Source: Candidatus Ryanbacteria bacterium RIFCSPHIGHO2_02_FULL_45_17b (GTDB lineage: Bacteria > Patescibacteriota > Minisyncoccia > Ryanbacterales > 2-02-FULL-48-12). Taken from it: a DNA stretch of 32,937 nt. The translations under genes and the position numbers were made by a program. Shown here piece after piece: positions 1-10,250 of this stretch (its first letter is position 1; each line of letters begins with the position of its first letter). Below the pieces are notes generated by a model. It had not been told where the DNA came from. It worked only from the letters and a program-made list of their open reading frames with translations, and searched no databases. The stretch is taken from assembly GCA_001819815.1 (NCBI GenBank), contig MHNO01000002.1:5154-38090 (forward strand), given 5' to 3'.

Positions 1-699
1 AATAATGCTCCAGTTGCCAACGCGGGGCTTGACCAAAATGTTGACGTGGGCACACTGGTAAATCTTGACGGTTCTGCTTCATATGATCCTGATAACGATC
101 CACTAACATATAGCTGGTCATTTGATTCAAAACCCGGTGGAAGTACCGCTACATTTTCAAATTCAAATTCAGAAACACCATCCTTCACGGCTGACAAGGA
201 AGGAATATATAATGTTCGTCTTACGGTAAGCGACGGCGTGCTTACTGATGATGATGGTATGCAGGTTACGGCTAGTGTTGTCGTACCTTCAGGCTTCTCT
301 CTTTCGTGTAGTGATCTCGATCCGGAACCAGATCCGCCGTGTACCGTTACCGTATTTGCTTCATCATTCTTCTATTCATTTTCAACATTAGCTGAAATAA
401 AAGTTATTCCATCTGGCGGGTATAATGGAAGCGTGCAACTCTCTGTTGTTGATGTGAGTCCATCAGTTCCCATTGGTTTTCTTGATGTGTATACACCTGA
501 TGGTATTATTGGGTCAAGTGAGTATGGAGGAGGCACATTCTTTAAAGCGCGAGTTAAAACCTCCGAGGCAGACCCTCTTGTGTCAAAAACATTTACCGTT
601 ACGATGCGGGGTGTAGATACGGGAAATTCCACCATAAGGGATGATATTGTCTTGTCGCTTATAATACGCGCATCGGATCCAGGAGGTGGCGAACAGTAA
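1..699 (+). CDS. PKD-domain surface protein, 3' part only
   Basis: The reading frame is open from base 1, so the gene begins outside the window and only its last 232 codons are seen. The first about 85 residues form a PKD (polycystic kidney disease-like) beta-sandwich: an N-terminal NNAPVANAG, then NLDGSASYDPDNDPLTYSW and a later VRLTVSDG, which are the classic PKD strands. The remainder, about 140 residues, is beta-rich, contains two close cysteines (SLSCSDLDPEPDPPC), and is not recognised. PKD domains are extracellular and mediate protein or carbohydrate contacts. The gene ends in a TAATG overlap with the first minor pilin, so it belongs to the pilin operon. By position it could be a pilus-associated adhesin, which is inference. 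A GTG at 46 is not the real start because the PKD domain begins upstream of it. Confidence 0.85.
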   Translation, partial: NNAPVANAGLDQNVDVGTLVNLDGSASYDPDNDPLTYSWSFDSKPGGSTATFSNSNSETPSFTADKEGIYNVRLTVSDGVLTDDDGMQVTASVVVPSGFSLSCSDLDPEPDPPCTVTVFASSFFYSFSTLAEIKVIPSGGYNGSVQLSVVDVSPSVPIGFLDVYTPDGIIGSSEYGGGTFFKARVKTSEADPLVSKTFTVTMRGVDTGNSTIRDDIVLSLIIRASDPGGGEQ

Positions 700-1334
700 T
701 GTTTTTTGTAGATATGCACTCTAAACTTAATAGAGGTTTCACTGTCATTGAACTTCTTGTTGTGATGGCGGTGATGGGTATTATAACCACTATACTTGTT
801 TCAGGTTTTCCGCGTTTTGGAGAGCTGCTTGTGCTTGAAAATCAGACGCAATTAATAGCGCTTGCCATACGTGATATTGAGCAACGCGCAGTCTCTACTT
901 TGGAAAGCCCCATAGGACCACCAGGGCAATATCAAGCGTCATTTGGTGTGCATTTTAACAGGGCGGATCCCAGGAGTTATAGACTTTTTTCTGATGTTAT
1001 AACCCAAGATAATTTTTTTACCGCAGGGGAAGAGGTTGAGATAGTGCCAATTGAGCGTGGTGTTTATATTCATAGAATTTGTAAATTAAATAGTGCAGAT
1101 GCTTGTGATATCAATATTGGAGATCTTGAGCAGTTAAGTGTAACGTATAAAAGGCCTAATCCTATTATTGAAATGCGTGGCGCTACTGTTACTTCCTGTA
1201 ATCCAGGTCCGTGTACAATTTCTCCTTTGGGTGCTGGAAGTTACGCAATAGAAATTAAATCTAAAGACGGTTCTCTTGCGCGGCGGGTTATTATGTGGAC
1301 TACAGGGGCTGTAGCAATAAAAAAAGTTCCATGA
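699..1334 (+). CDS. Minor type IV prepilin, FimT/GspH-like
   Basis: The 211-residue protein begins with a type III signal sequence: a short leader with K and R, then G|FTVIELLVVMAVMG, so prepilin peptidase would cut before Phe with Glu at position +5 of the mature protein. The hydrophobic helix is followed by a beta-rich globular domain that contains an EQRAVSTLESP segment and two cysteine pairs. It is the first of four prepilin-like genes, which matches the fimT/fimU-pilV-pilW-pilX order of minor pilin operons, so FimT/GspH is the best match. The start at 699 is chosen because AGGAGGTG at 681-688 sits 10 bases upstream; an ATG at 714 is a weaker option. Role inferred: priming assembly of the pilus tip. 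Confidence 0.82.
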   Translation: MFFVDMHSKLNRGFTVIELLVVMAVMGIITTILVSGFPRFGELLVLENQTQLIALAIRDIEQRAVSTLESPIGPPGQYQASFGVHFNRADPRSYRLFSDVITQDNFFTAGEEVEIVPIERGVYIHRICKLNSADACDINIGDLEQLSVTYKRPNPIIEMRGATVTSCNPGPCTISPLGAGSYAIEIKSKDGSLARRVIMWTTGAVAIKKVP

Positions 1335-1861
1335 ATTTATATAATAAAGGATTTACCATCTTAGAAACTCTAGTCGCCACATTATTGCTCTCGCTTGTAT
1401 TAGCAAGTGTTGCTGGTTTGTTACAGAATTCATTTCAGATAGCACGCGACTATAAAGACAGTGTAACTGCCGCTATGTTGGCACAGGAAGCAATGGAAAT
1501 GGTTCGAGAACGGCGCGATCAAAATATAGAAACAGGTGATCCGAGCAGATGGCTTGAGGGTCTCGTAGATAATCCTCCTGTTTGCAACAACCCGCAGGGT
1601 TGTATTGTAAAATTACAAAATAATGGATCAGTGCTATTTGAGCGGTGTACGGGTGGTTCTTGTGACAACTTACGTTTTGATTCAACGAGTGGGGTGTTTA
1701 GTTATGATTCCGGAGGAAGTCTGACGCAGTTTATACGATCAGTTTACATAAAACCAATTGGTTCAGATGAAGCAGAGGTGCGAGTACGGATAGAATGGAA
1801 GGGCCTTTTAGGTGTAAAAAACTTAGTACTTGAAACTCACCTATTTCAATGGCAATTATGA
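1331..1861 (+). CDS. Minor type IV prepilin, PilV/GspI-like
   Basis: The 176-residue prepilin has a short basic leader (MNLYNKG) cut before FTILETLVATLLLS, with Glu at +5. The segment just after the helix, AAMLAQEAMEMVRERRDQN, is typical of PilV/GspI proteins, in which the second half of the long helix carries a conserved Ala/Glu pattern. The start is set at the ATG at 1331 because it forms an ATGA overlap with the stop of the upstream gene and gives a normal-length leader; an upstream start would add 12 residues in front of a leader that is already complete. Two cysteines (CNNPQGC) and later CTGGSC could form disulfides in the globular head. Expected at the inner membrane before assembly into the pilus tip. 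Confidence 0.83.
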   Translation: MNLYNKGFTILETLVATLLLSLVLASVAGLLQNSFQIARDYKDSVTAAMLAQEAMEMVRERRDQNIETGDPSRWLEGLVDNPPVCNNPQGCIVKLQNNGSVLFERCTGGSCDNLRFDSTSGVFSYDSGGSLTQFIRSVYIKPIGSDEAEVRVRIEWKGLLGVKNLVLETHLFQWQL

Positions 1862-2424
1862 TTATAAAAAGAAGATTTGCATTGGGGTTTACACTACTTG
1901 AGATGCTTATAGCGCTTTCTATATTTTCTATTGTTATAATTGTGAGTGCAGGCGCGCTTGTTATGTTACAAACCGCGCAAAGTCACGCGATAAATTTACA
2001 AAATGTCCATGATAATATACGTTATACGCTAGATACTATTTCTCGTGAAATTCGCACAGGTGATAGTTATTGTGTTGGTAATAGTTGTGAGAGAGAAAGT
2101 GATGGCATGTCGGTGAGCTCTTGTAATGATTGGTCAAATGGGTGTAATTTATTCTCATTCCGCCAATCACTTAGTGGTGATACTATTTATTACCGTCTAC
2201 ATAATGGAAGCGTGGAACGTCAGGTTAATACTAGTGGGTTTGTGCCCATAACCGATCCTGATAGGACTATTACAGATCTTATCTTCTATACAACCGGGGG
2301 TATTGGTTCTCCTCAACGCGTGACGATTCTTATTGAAGTTGAAGCAGGTGATCTTAATCGTCCTGGTGGCGAGTCGCGCATGCGAATGCAAACAGCTATT
2401 ACCAAACGAAGGGCGGCATTCTAA
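1858..2424 (+). CDS. Minor type IV prepilin, PilW/GspJ-like
   Basis: The 188-residue prepilin has leader MIIKRRFALG, then FTLLEMLIALSIFSIVIIVSAG with Glu at +5. The region after the helix (NIRYTLDTISREIRTGD) is the hallmark of PilW/GspJ-type proteins, in which a conserved Asp-Ile-Arg/Ser-Arg-Glu-Ile-Arg stretch follows the helix. The ATG at 1858 overlaps the upstream stop as ATGA, like its neighbours; an in-frame ATG at 1849 would add three residues and cannot be excluded. The gene overlaps the next one by one base (TAATG), so all five genes here are almost certainly one transcript. Role by family: one of the minor pilins that form the tip complex. Confidence 0.82.
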   Translation: MIIKRRFALGFTLLEMLIALSIFSIVIIVSAGALVMLQTAQSHAINLQNVHDNIRYTLDTISREIRTGDSYCVGNSCERESDGMSVSSCNDWSNGCNLFSFRQSLSGDTIYYRLHNGSVERQVNTSGFVPITDPDRTITDLIFYTTGGIGSPQRVTILIEVEAGDLNRPGGESRMRMQTAITKRRAAF

Positions 2425-2966
2425 TGAATATATACTATAAAAACAAAGGAACAGCTCTTTTTCTTACCGGTGTTATTATAAGCATAGCGCTTGCCGTAGG
2501 TATTGGTGTTTCTACTATTTCTTTTCGTGAACTTCGCATAACACGCACAATTTTACCTTCGTTTCAAGCGTTTTATGCTGCTGATGCGGGAGTGGAATGC
2601 GCGTATTATTGGGACGATCAGGATCCATCACTATCTAAATATGGACCGACACAGACAAGTAATTTTTCTATTACATGCTTAGGGGAGGATGATCTAGATA
2701 CAAATAATATAGACGTAACATATAGTGTTGGTGGTGTCGGTAATTTAACCCGTATATATACATTTGATACAATGGAACTTGATAATGGAAACTGTGTTGA
2801 TGTTACGGTTCAAGTGCGTGAAAATGTTACAGATACTAATGGAAATGTTTTTCCACGGTGTTTGCGCATAGATTCTTTTGGAGGGAATGCTTGCGTGAGT
2901 GGCGGTGTTAAAGTACAGCGTGGGCTTTTATGGAAAGATCCTGTTGAGTGTCCTGATGTATTTTAA
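2424..2966 (+). CDS. Minor pilin, PilX/GspK-like
   Basis: The 180-residue protein starts MNIYYKNKG followed by a hydrophobic helix (TALFLTGVIISIALAVGIG) and then SFRELRITRTILPSFQAFYAADAGVECA. The phrase FYAADAGVE is the diagnostic post-helix motif of PilX-N proteins. Unlike the three upstream prepilins, it has no Glu at mature position +5, which is the known behaviour of GspK-type tip subunits and suggests it caps the fibre. Four or more cysteines occur in the globular half (CAYYW, CLGEDD, CVDVT, CLRIDSFGGNACVSG). It is the last gene of the pilin operon; a short hairpin follows at 2970-2988 but has no T-run, so the transcript end is unclear. Confidence 0.78.
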   Translation: MNIYYKNKGTALFLTGVIISIALAVGIGVSTISFRELRITRTILPSFQAFYAADAGVECAYYWDDQDPSLSKYGPTQTSNFSITCLGEDDLDTNNIDVTYSVGGVGNLTRIYTFDTMELDNGNCVDVTVQVRENVTDTNGNVFPRCLRIDSFGGNACVSGGVKVQRGLLWKDPVECPDVF

Positions 2967-2969
2967 ACT

Positions 2970-2988
2970 CATTTCCCATATGGAAATG
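2970..2988 (+). repeat. Small hairpin between pilin operon and ligA
   Basis: CATTTCC at 2970-2976 pairs with GGAAATG at 2982-2988 over a 5-base loop. No T-run follows, so it is not a convincing intrinsic terminator. It may stabilise the 3' end of the pilin transcript. Confidence 0.35.
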
Positions 2989-3001
2989 ATCAATCAAGAA
3001 A

Positions 3002-3010
3002 TGCTACCAT
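3002..3010 (+). promoter_or_regulatory. Extended -10 promoter of ligA
   Basis: TGC (3002-3004) directly precedes TACCAT (3005-3010), an extended -10 element, and only eight bases separate it from the ATG at 3019. A start point 6-8 bases after the hexamer would make the ligA mRNA leaderless or nearly so. There is no good -35 hexamer. Confidence 0.45.
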
Positions 3011-3012
3011 AG

Positions 3013-5398
<2,386 letters not shown>

Positions 5399-5402
<4 letters not shown>

Positions 5403-6811
5403 TATCTATAATCAAAGACACAGTGAGAGCCATTGCAAACGGCGAACTATCTTCTGAAACGCTTGTAAGGCAGACGTTTGAAAAGTGTAGCGCGCGGGAG
5501 GGCGATATTCACGCGTTTTTGGAATTATATGAATCATCGGCGCTCGAAGAAGCGCGCGCTGTTGACCAAGCAGATAAGACGGATAGAGATGCAAAACCGC
5601 TCTTGGGTGTTCCTATCGCGATAAAAGATAATATATTGGTTTCCGGACATATTGCGTCAGCCGCGTCTCACATGCTTGAGACCTATTATGCTTCCTATGA
5701 TGCTACGGTAATTCAACGGCTTCGGAAAGCGGGCGCAATAATTATAGGTCGCACAAACATGGACGAGTTTGCCATGGGTTCTTCCACGGAAAACTCGGCG
5801 TTTGGCGTTACAAAAAATCCTCATGATCTTTCGCGTATTCCCGGCGGGTCTTCAGGAGGATCGGCGGCGGCAGTTGCGGCTGGTGAATGTATGGGGGCGC
5901 TTGGTTCCGATACGGGCGGATCCATTCGCCAACCTGCCGCGCTTTGTGGTGTGGTAGGACTCAAACCTACGTATGGCGCCGTGTCTCGACATGGACTTAT
6001 TGCGATGGCATCTTCTCTTGATGTCATTGGCCCCATCACAAAGACCGTGGCGGACGCGGAAATTATGTTCAATGTGATAAAAGGTAAAGATTCACTGGAT
6101 TCAACTACTGTTGAACGAGATGCCGTATTTGAAAAACCCATAAAAGAAATTCGTATTGGAATTCCAAAAGAATATTTTGGTGCGGGTTTGAATGCTGAAG
6201 TAAAACAAGCAGTTGAATCTACCCTTGAAAAACTAAAAACTAAAAGCTATCAATTAAAAGCTATTTCATTACCGCATACTGATTACGCGCTTCCGTGCTA
6301 CTACATCATTATGCCGGCGGAAGTTTCCGCGAATCTTTCGAGGTTTGATGGCATTCGTTATGGCTTTTCGGAACAATCAGACGATCTTTTGGATGTGTAC
6401 ATGAAATCACGCCGCAATGGATTTGGTGATGAGGTGCGCCGCCGCGTTCTGTTGGGTACCTATATATTATCCGCGGGATATTACGATGCATACTACATAA
6501 AAGCACAACAGGTACGTTCACTTATAAAACGCGATTTTGAAAAAGCGTTTGAAGAAGTTGATGTGATTGCCTCTCCCACCACTCCTACGCCCGCATTCAA
6601 ATTTGGCGAAAAATCAAATGATCCAATTGAAATGTATCTCTCGGATATTTATACGGTTTCAGCAAATCTTGCGGGAATCCCCGCGCTTTCCGTGCCATGC
6701 GGAGTTTCTAGCGAAGGTCTTCCAATAGGAATTCAATTTATGGGGAGGTGGTTGGAGGAGAATACGTTGTTTCAGGTGGGGAAGAAATGTGAAGAAGTAA
6801 TGACATATTGA
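5399..6811 (+). CDS. gatA: Aspartyl/glutamyl-tRNA amidotransferase subunit A
   Basis: GatA is the glutaminase that supplies ammonia for tRNA-dependent amidation. The amidase signature is complete: the catalytic lysine in [10 protein letters not shown], the glycine/serine loop [15 protein letters not shown], and the cis-serine and nucleophile serine in [17 protein letters not shown]. At 470 residues it is the normal size. ATG 5399 is preferred because it gives an ATGA overlap with the gatC stop; ATG 5387 would add four residues (MEKE) with a 16-base overlap and is a fair alternative. The gene sits directly upstream of tRNA-Asp, whose promoter overlaps the gatA stop codon. Confidence 0.96.
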
Positions 6812-6836
6812 GAATATAAAAGAAAATTGTTACACT
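6808..6836 (+). promoter_or_regulatory. Promoter of tRNA-Asp
   Basis: TTGAGA at 6808-6813 (overlapping the gatA TGA stop) is separated by 17 bases from TACACT at 6831-6836, which is preceded by TGT to give an extended -10. The tRNA begins 10 bases downstream, so transcription starts at or just before the tRNA. Confidence 0.65.
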
Positions 6837-6846
6837 ATTCATTGAT

Positions 6847-6920
6847 GCGGGCGTAGCTCAGTTGGTTAGAGCGTCTCCCTGTCACGGAGAAGGTCGCCGG
6901 TTCGAGTCCGGTCGCCCGCG
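6847..6920 (+). tRNA. tRNA-Asp (anticodon GTC)
   Basis: A full cloverleaf is seen: acceptor GCGGGCG pairs with CGCCCGC, D-stem GCTC/GAGC, anticodon stem TCTCC/GGAGA around the loop CTGTCAC (anticodon GTC), and T-stem GCCGG/CCGGT-type pairing around TTCGAGT. The discriminator base is G, as usual for tRNA-Asp. The gene does not encode the terminal CCA. Confidence 0.96.
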
Positions 6921-6923
6921 CAG

Positions 6924-7553
6924 TTAAAAGAGGGAATTTTGTTTTCCTTGGTCCTCTTTCTGTTTTGGAGGATCTTCTTTTACAACCACGCCGTTTTTTG
7001 CGCGTTCCAGTGCTTGTGGTAGGCGGTGGAAATCTTTTCGCAGTTCTTCAAGCACTGTGGTGGAACGAAGCGCGGCGGCCGGATGGTACAAGGGGTAGAT
7101 GAAATGCTTGTTTACATGAAATAGCCGCCCGCGATCGCGGGATATTTTTGTATCCGGCAAAAAATAATTCATGGAAAACCGACCGAGTGTGGCTATGATT
7201 GCAGGCTGTAAAATTTCTATTTGCTCTTTCAAGTAGGGAGCATACGCTTCTATCTCTTCAGGCAGAGGATCGCGGTTTTCGGGGGGCCGTCGTTTTACAA
7301 TGTTTGTGATGTAAACGGACTCCCGTGGCCAGTTGAGTTCTAAAAGCAGTTTATCCAAGAGTCGTCCCGCAAGGCCCACGAATGGCCGCTGGTGTTTGTC
7401 TTCATGAAACCCGGGAGCTTCACCAATAAATAAAACTTCTGCGTTAGGGCTCCCTTCCCCAAACACAAGGTTTGCCGTACTTGAAAGCGGCAGTTTTCTA
7501 TTCGCCTCTATTTCCTTTTTGAGCGTGTCTAGAAGTTCTTGTTTGGTAGGCAT
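6924..7553 (-). CDS. Family-4-type uracil-DNA glycosylase lacking cysteines
   Basis: The 209-residue protein matches the family 4 (UdgA-like) uracil-DNA glycosylases. Motif 1 is GEAPGFHEDKHQRPFVGLAG, the middle motif is ITNIVKRRPPENRDPLPEEI, and the DNA-loop motif is YHPAAALRS. It removes uracil produced by cytosine deamination. In the family, four cysteines hold a 4Fe-4S cluster (a C-x2-C-like pair near the N-terminus, one in the KCRPP stretch, one in the EAC-PYL stretch). Here those positions read NRKLPLSS, KRRPP and EAYAPYL, and the protein contains no cysteine at all. The active-site motifs are otherwise intact, so a cluster-free enzyme is likelier than a pseudogene. It runs convergent to tRNA-Asp and lies 24 bases downstream of a tRNA gene on the same strand. 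Confidence 0.88.
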   Translation of the reverse strand: MPTKQELLDTLKKEIEANRKLPLSSTANLVFGEGSPNAEVLFIGEAPGFHEDKHQRPFVGLAGRLLDKLLLELNWPRESVYITNIVKRRPPENRDPLPEEIEAYAPYLKEQIEILQPAIIATLGRFSMNYFLPDTKISRDRGRLFHVNKHFIYPLYHPAAALRSTTVLEELRKDFHRLPQALERAKNGVVVKEDPPKQKEDQGKQNSLF

Positions 7554-7577
7554 GGTTTGTAATGATCTATCTATTAC

Positions 7578-7652
7578 TGGTGCCAGCGAGGGGAGTCGAA
7601 CCTCTGTCCAGGGCTTATGAGTCCCTTGTTCTGACCGTTGAACTACGCTGGC
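7578..7652 (-). tRNA. tRNA with CAT anticodon (elongator Met or Ile2)
   Basis: On the minus strand acceptor GCCAGCG pairs with CGCTGGC, D-stem GTTC/GAAC is perfect, and the anticodon loop is CTCATAA (CAT). Discriminator A and CCA are encoded. The normal 1:72 pair argues against an initiator tRNA; elongator tRNA-Met and the lysidine-modified tRNA-Ile cannot be separated by eye. Two stem mismatches stand out: A-G at the pair closing the anticodon loop and A-C in the middle of the T-stem. Confidence 0.88.
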
Positions 7653-7749
7653 GTAATTCTATGTTGACATCCTATCAAAAAGATTACTGCGTTGCTAGTT
7701 GTGGAGAAAGGGTCGTCCTATATCCGCAATTTCTTTTTGTGATGTGGCG

Positions 7750-7758
7750 TGTTACACT
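7750..7758 (+). promoter_or_regulatory. Extended -10 promoter of the glycan block
   Basis: TGT (7750-7752) plus TACACT (7753-7758) lies nine bases before the ATG at 7768. The same nonamer precedes tRNA-Asp. The spacing implies a leaderless or almost leaderless mRNA and supports ATG 7768 over the upstream in-frame start at 7699. Confidence 0.55.
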
Positions 7759-7767
7759 TTAACGCAT

Positions 7768-10239
7768 ATGCAACAAAATACGGTTTCAAAAACGCTTTTA
7801 TGGACTGTTCGTGCGGGTGTTTGGTTATTGTTAGTAACGCCTTTAGTGGTTGCTCCTATGTGGTTTTTTCCGTACATTACAGGAAAGGGTTTTTTCTTCC
7901 GTATTGTTGTCGAGCTATTCTTTGGCGTGTGGCTTGCGCTTATTATATTGGATGCGCGTTTTCGGCCGCGCGGGGGATATGTGTTGTGGGCGTTCCTTGG
8001 GTTTATAGGCATATTGGGACTTGCTACGATTTTTGGCGCGGATCCCTATCATAGTTTTTGGTCAAATTTTGAGCGGATGGACGGCATGGTAACATACCTC
8101 CATTTGGCGGCGCTTTTTCTTATGGCATCTTCTGTATTTCGCACGAAAGAAGATTGGATGATGTTATTTTCCATATCTCTAGGGGTAAGTGCAATTATTA
8201 TATTATATGGATTACTAGAACGTGCTGAAATTATAGATGTACCCGGTTCTGGACCAGGACGTGTGTTTTCGCGTCTTGGAAATCCCATCTATCTTGCGGC
8301 GTATTTATTAGTACACTTTTTTATGTTGGGATTTCTCGTTAATGAAGCGGGAAAACAATGGCGAACATATATATTCAGCACATTAACTGTTTCCGGAGGA
8401 TTATTTTCTTTATATGTTATATATGAGTTTCTATTGGCTGATCAAGTTCAAGAGCTAATTAATTTCAAATATCTAATCCAAAATAGATATATAGGAATAT
8501 ATGTTCTTGCCCATATAATCATTATTGCTTTATTGTATATATGGAAGAACAATAGAGTTTCTTTTTACACTCTCTATAGTTTCATTTTTCTTTCAGGGTT
8601 GTATGTTTTTTTTGCTACCAGTACGCGCGGTGCTTTGGTTGGACTTGTCGCGGGATGTGCGGCAACTGTGTGTACGCTCTTTTTGTTTTCTCTCCGCGAT
8701 AATAAGCGACTCGCGGCGTATATGAGCGGGGTTATGGTTTTTGGTATTGCCACTATGGGTGTTTTTTTTATGATACGCGACAGCGCGTTTGTGGCTCGTT
8801 ATCCGATACTCCAACGTTTCGCCGATATTAGCGTGCAGTCTTCTACCGCCCGATCACGGCTTATGATTTGGGGTATCGCAAAAGAGGCGTTTCAGGAACG
8901 GCCTCTCTTGGGATGGGGTCCTGAAAATTTTATTATTCCGTATGCCAAGTATTATAACCCCAATTTATATGGAAATGAGCCATGGTTTGATCGCGCGCAT
9001 AATATGCATTTGGAGTGGTTGGTGGCTGCGGGCATCATGGGATTTTTAGCCTATCTTCTAGTTATAGGATCAAGTTTGTACGGACTTTGGCGGATATGGT
9101 TAACTCGCGCGGCACAACCTGCTGCGGTTGCCATACTGGTTGGTTTTCTTGTTGCGTATCTTACCCAGAACACATTCGTATTTGACAATGTTATTACGCT
9201 TCTCTTTTTTGTGTTGCTTCTTGCGTTTGTGCAGAGTATGTCGGTGTCACTAACGCCAGATTTAGATGCTCAAAGCGCCAAGAAAAAAAACGTTTCGCGA
9301 ACAAATGGCGGATACCCTGTGATAATTGCGTCGTTCTGTATTGTTGGTGGTATTGTGTTAGCCGCGACTATACATACGAAACCTATTCAAGTTGCGGGTG
9401 GGATTATTGATATGTTGAATGGCGCGTCTGCTGGCGGTACCGCGTTAGGTTTTACAAACAACGTAGACGCAATGGTTGCAAAAAATACCTTTGGCACCGG
9501 GGAAGTGCGCGAGCGTTTTGTGGATGTGTTGCTTGCGGCTACGCGCCAGCAAGATCAGGCGTCTGCATCAGACCTGCTGTTTCTCCTTACCCACGGCATT
9601 AGTCAAATACGGGCGGAAGCGGAACGGAATCCAGATAACGTCAGGTCTCTTATTTCTCTTGCAAAATTGTTACAGCTCCGTCTCACTGTTTCCGGTAGTC
9701 AATCGGATCGCGATGAATCGATTGTTGTCTACGAAGAGGCAATCAAAAAAGCTCCGCGGTACCCGTCTTCATATATTGGTCTCGCGGAAGTGTATTTGGT
9801 AACGGGTGATACAAAGAAAGCGTCAGATGTGATGAATGAGATATTCCAGGAGATGACTCGTCCAAATACCTTTATCTATCCTCTTTTATCTGTAAGTATT
9901 CTTGATGGCGATTGGGAACGCGCGATCCAGCAGGTGCGGCGGTACGAGTCGTTGGGGAATACACCACTTTATCCGGCGCATGTGTATCTCGAGCCAGAAA
10001 AATTGGATGAAGTCATAAAACGGTCATTTGCACTTAATGATCCGGTGGGACGCGAACGATTCTTAAAAACACTTCTCGAAGTGCAGGAAGAATCTGTCAC
10101 TCTTTTAGGGCTCGCGGAAACAGCGGCGGAACTTGAAAAATGGGATGACGTTACCGTGTATGTATCGCGCGCGCGCGAAGTTGCAAGGCCCGCAGAACTT
10201 CCGCTTATTGAGGAGTTTGAAAAACAACTTCGTAAATAA
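7768..10239 (+). CDS. O-antigen ligase/Wzy-like membrane protein with C-terminal TPR domain
   Basis: The 823-residue protein has about a dozen hydrophobic segments in its first 500 residues, then a soluble C-terminal half. The Wzy_C/O-antigen-ligase signature is seen: STRGALVGLVAG, a periplasmic loop with LLGWGPENF and WFDRAHNMHLEWLVAAG, followed by further membrane helices. Enzymes of this family polymerise or transfer lipid-linked glycans on the outer face of the membrane. Residues from about 640 on carry TPR-like helices (YPSSYIGLAEVYLVTGDTKK). ATG 7768 is chosen because of the promoter at 7750-7758 and because the first membrane helix follows soon after. A homologous gene with the same architecture follows 11 bases later. 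Substrate unknown; S-layer or pilin glycosylation, or glycan polymerisation, are possible. Confidence 0.85.
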   Translation: MQQNTVSKTLLWTVRAGVWLLLVTPLVVAPMWFFPYITGKGFFFRIVVELFFGVWLALIILDARFRPRGGYVLWAFLGFIGILGLATIFGADPYHSFWSNFERMDGMVTYLHLAALFLMASSVFRTKEDWMMLFSISLGVSAIIILYGLLERAEIIDVPGSGPGRVFSRLGNPIYLAAYLLVHFFMLGFLVNEAGKQWRTYIFSTLTVSGGLFSLYVIYEFLLADQVQELINFKYLIQNRYIGIYVLAHIIIIALLYIWKNNRVSFYTLYSFIFLSGLYVFFATSTRGALVGLVAGCAATVCTLFLFSLRDNKRLAAYMSGVMVFGIATMGVFFMIRDSAFVARYPILQRFADISVQSSTARSRLMIWGIAKEAFQERPLLGWGPENFIIPYAKYYNPNLYGNEPWFDRAHNMHLEWLVAAGIMGFLAYLLVIGSSLYGLWRIWLTRAAQPAAVAILVGFLVAYLTQNTFVFDNVITLLFFVLLLAFVQSMSVSLTPDLDAQSAKKKNVSRTNGGYPVIIASFCIVGGIVLAATIHTKPIQVAGGIIDMLNGASAGGTALGFTNNVDAMVAKNTFGTGEVRERFVDVLLAATRQQDQASASDLLFLLTHGISQIRAEAERNPDNVRSLISLAKLLQLRLTVSGSQSDRDESIVVYEEAIKKAPRYPSSYIGLAEVYLVTGDTKKASDVMNEIFQEMTRPNTFIYPLLSVSILDGDWERAIQQVRRYESLGNTPLYPAHVYLEPEKLDEVIKRSFALNDPVGRERFLKTLLEVQEESVTLLGLAETAAELEKWDDVTVYVSRAREVARPAELPLIEEFEKQLRK

Positions 10240-10250
10240 CACAGACTTTT

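Noticed and set aside
7562-7762. 66-codon plus-strand open frame between the glycosylase and the glycan block
   Set aside because: It is antisense to the CAT-anticodon tRNA and overlaps the promoter of the next gene.
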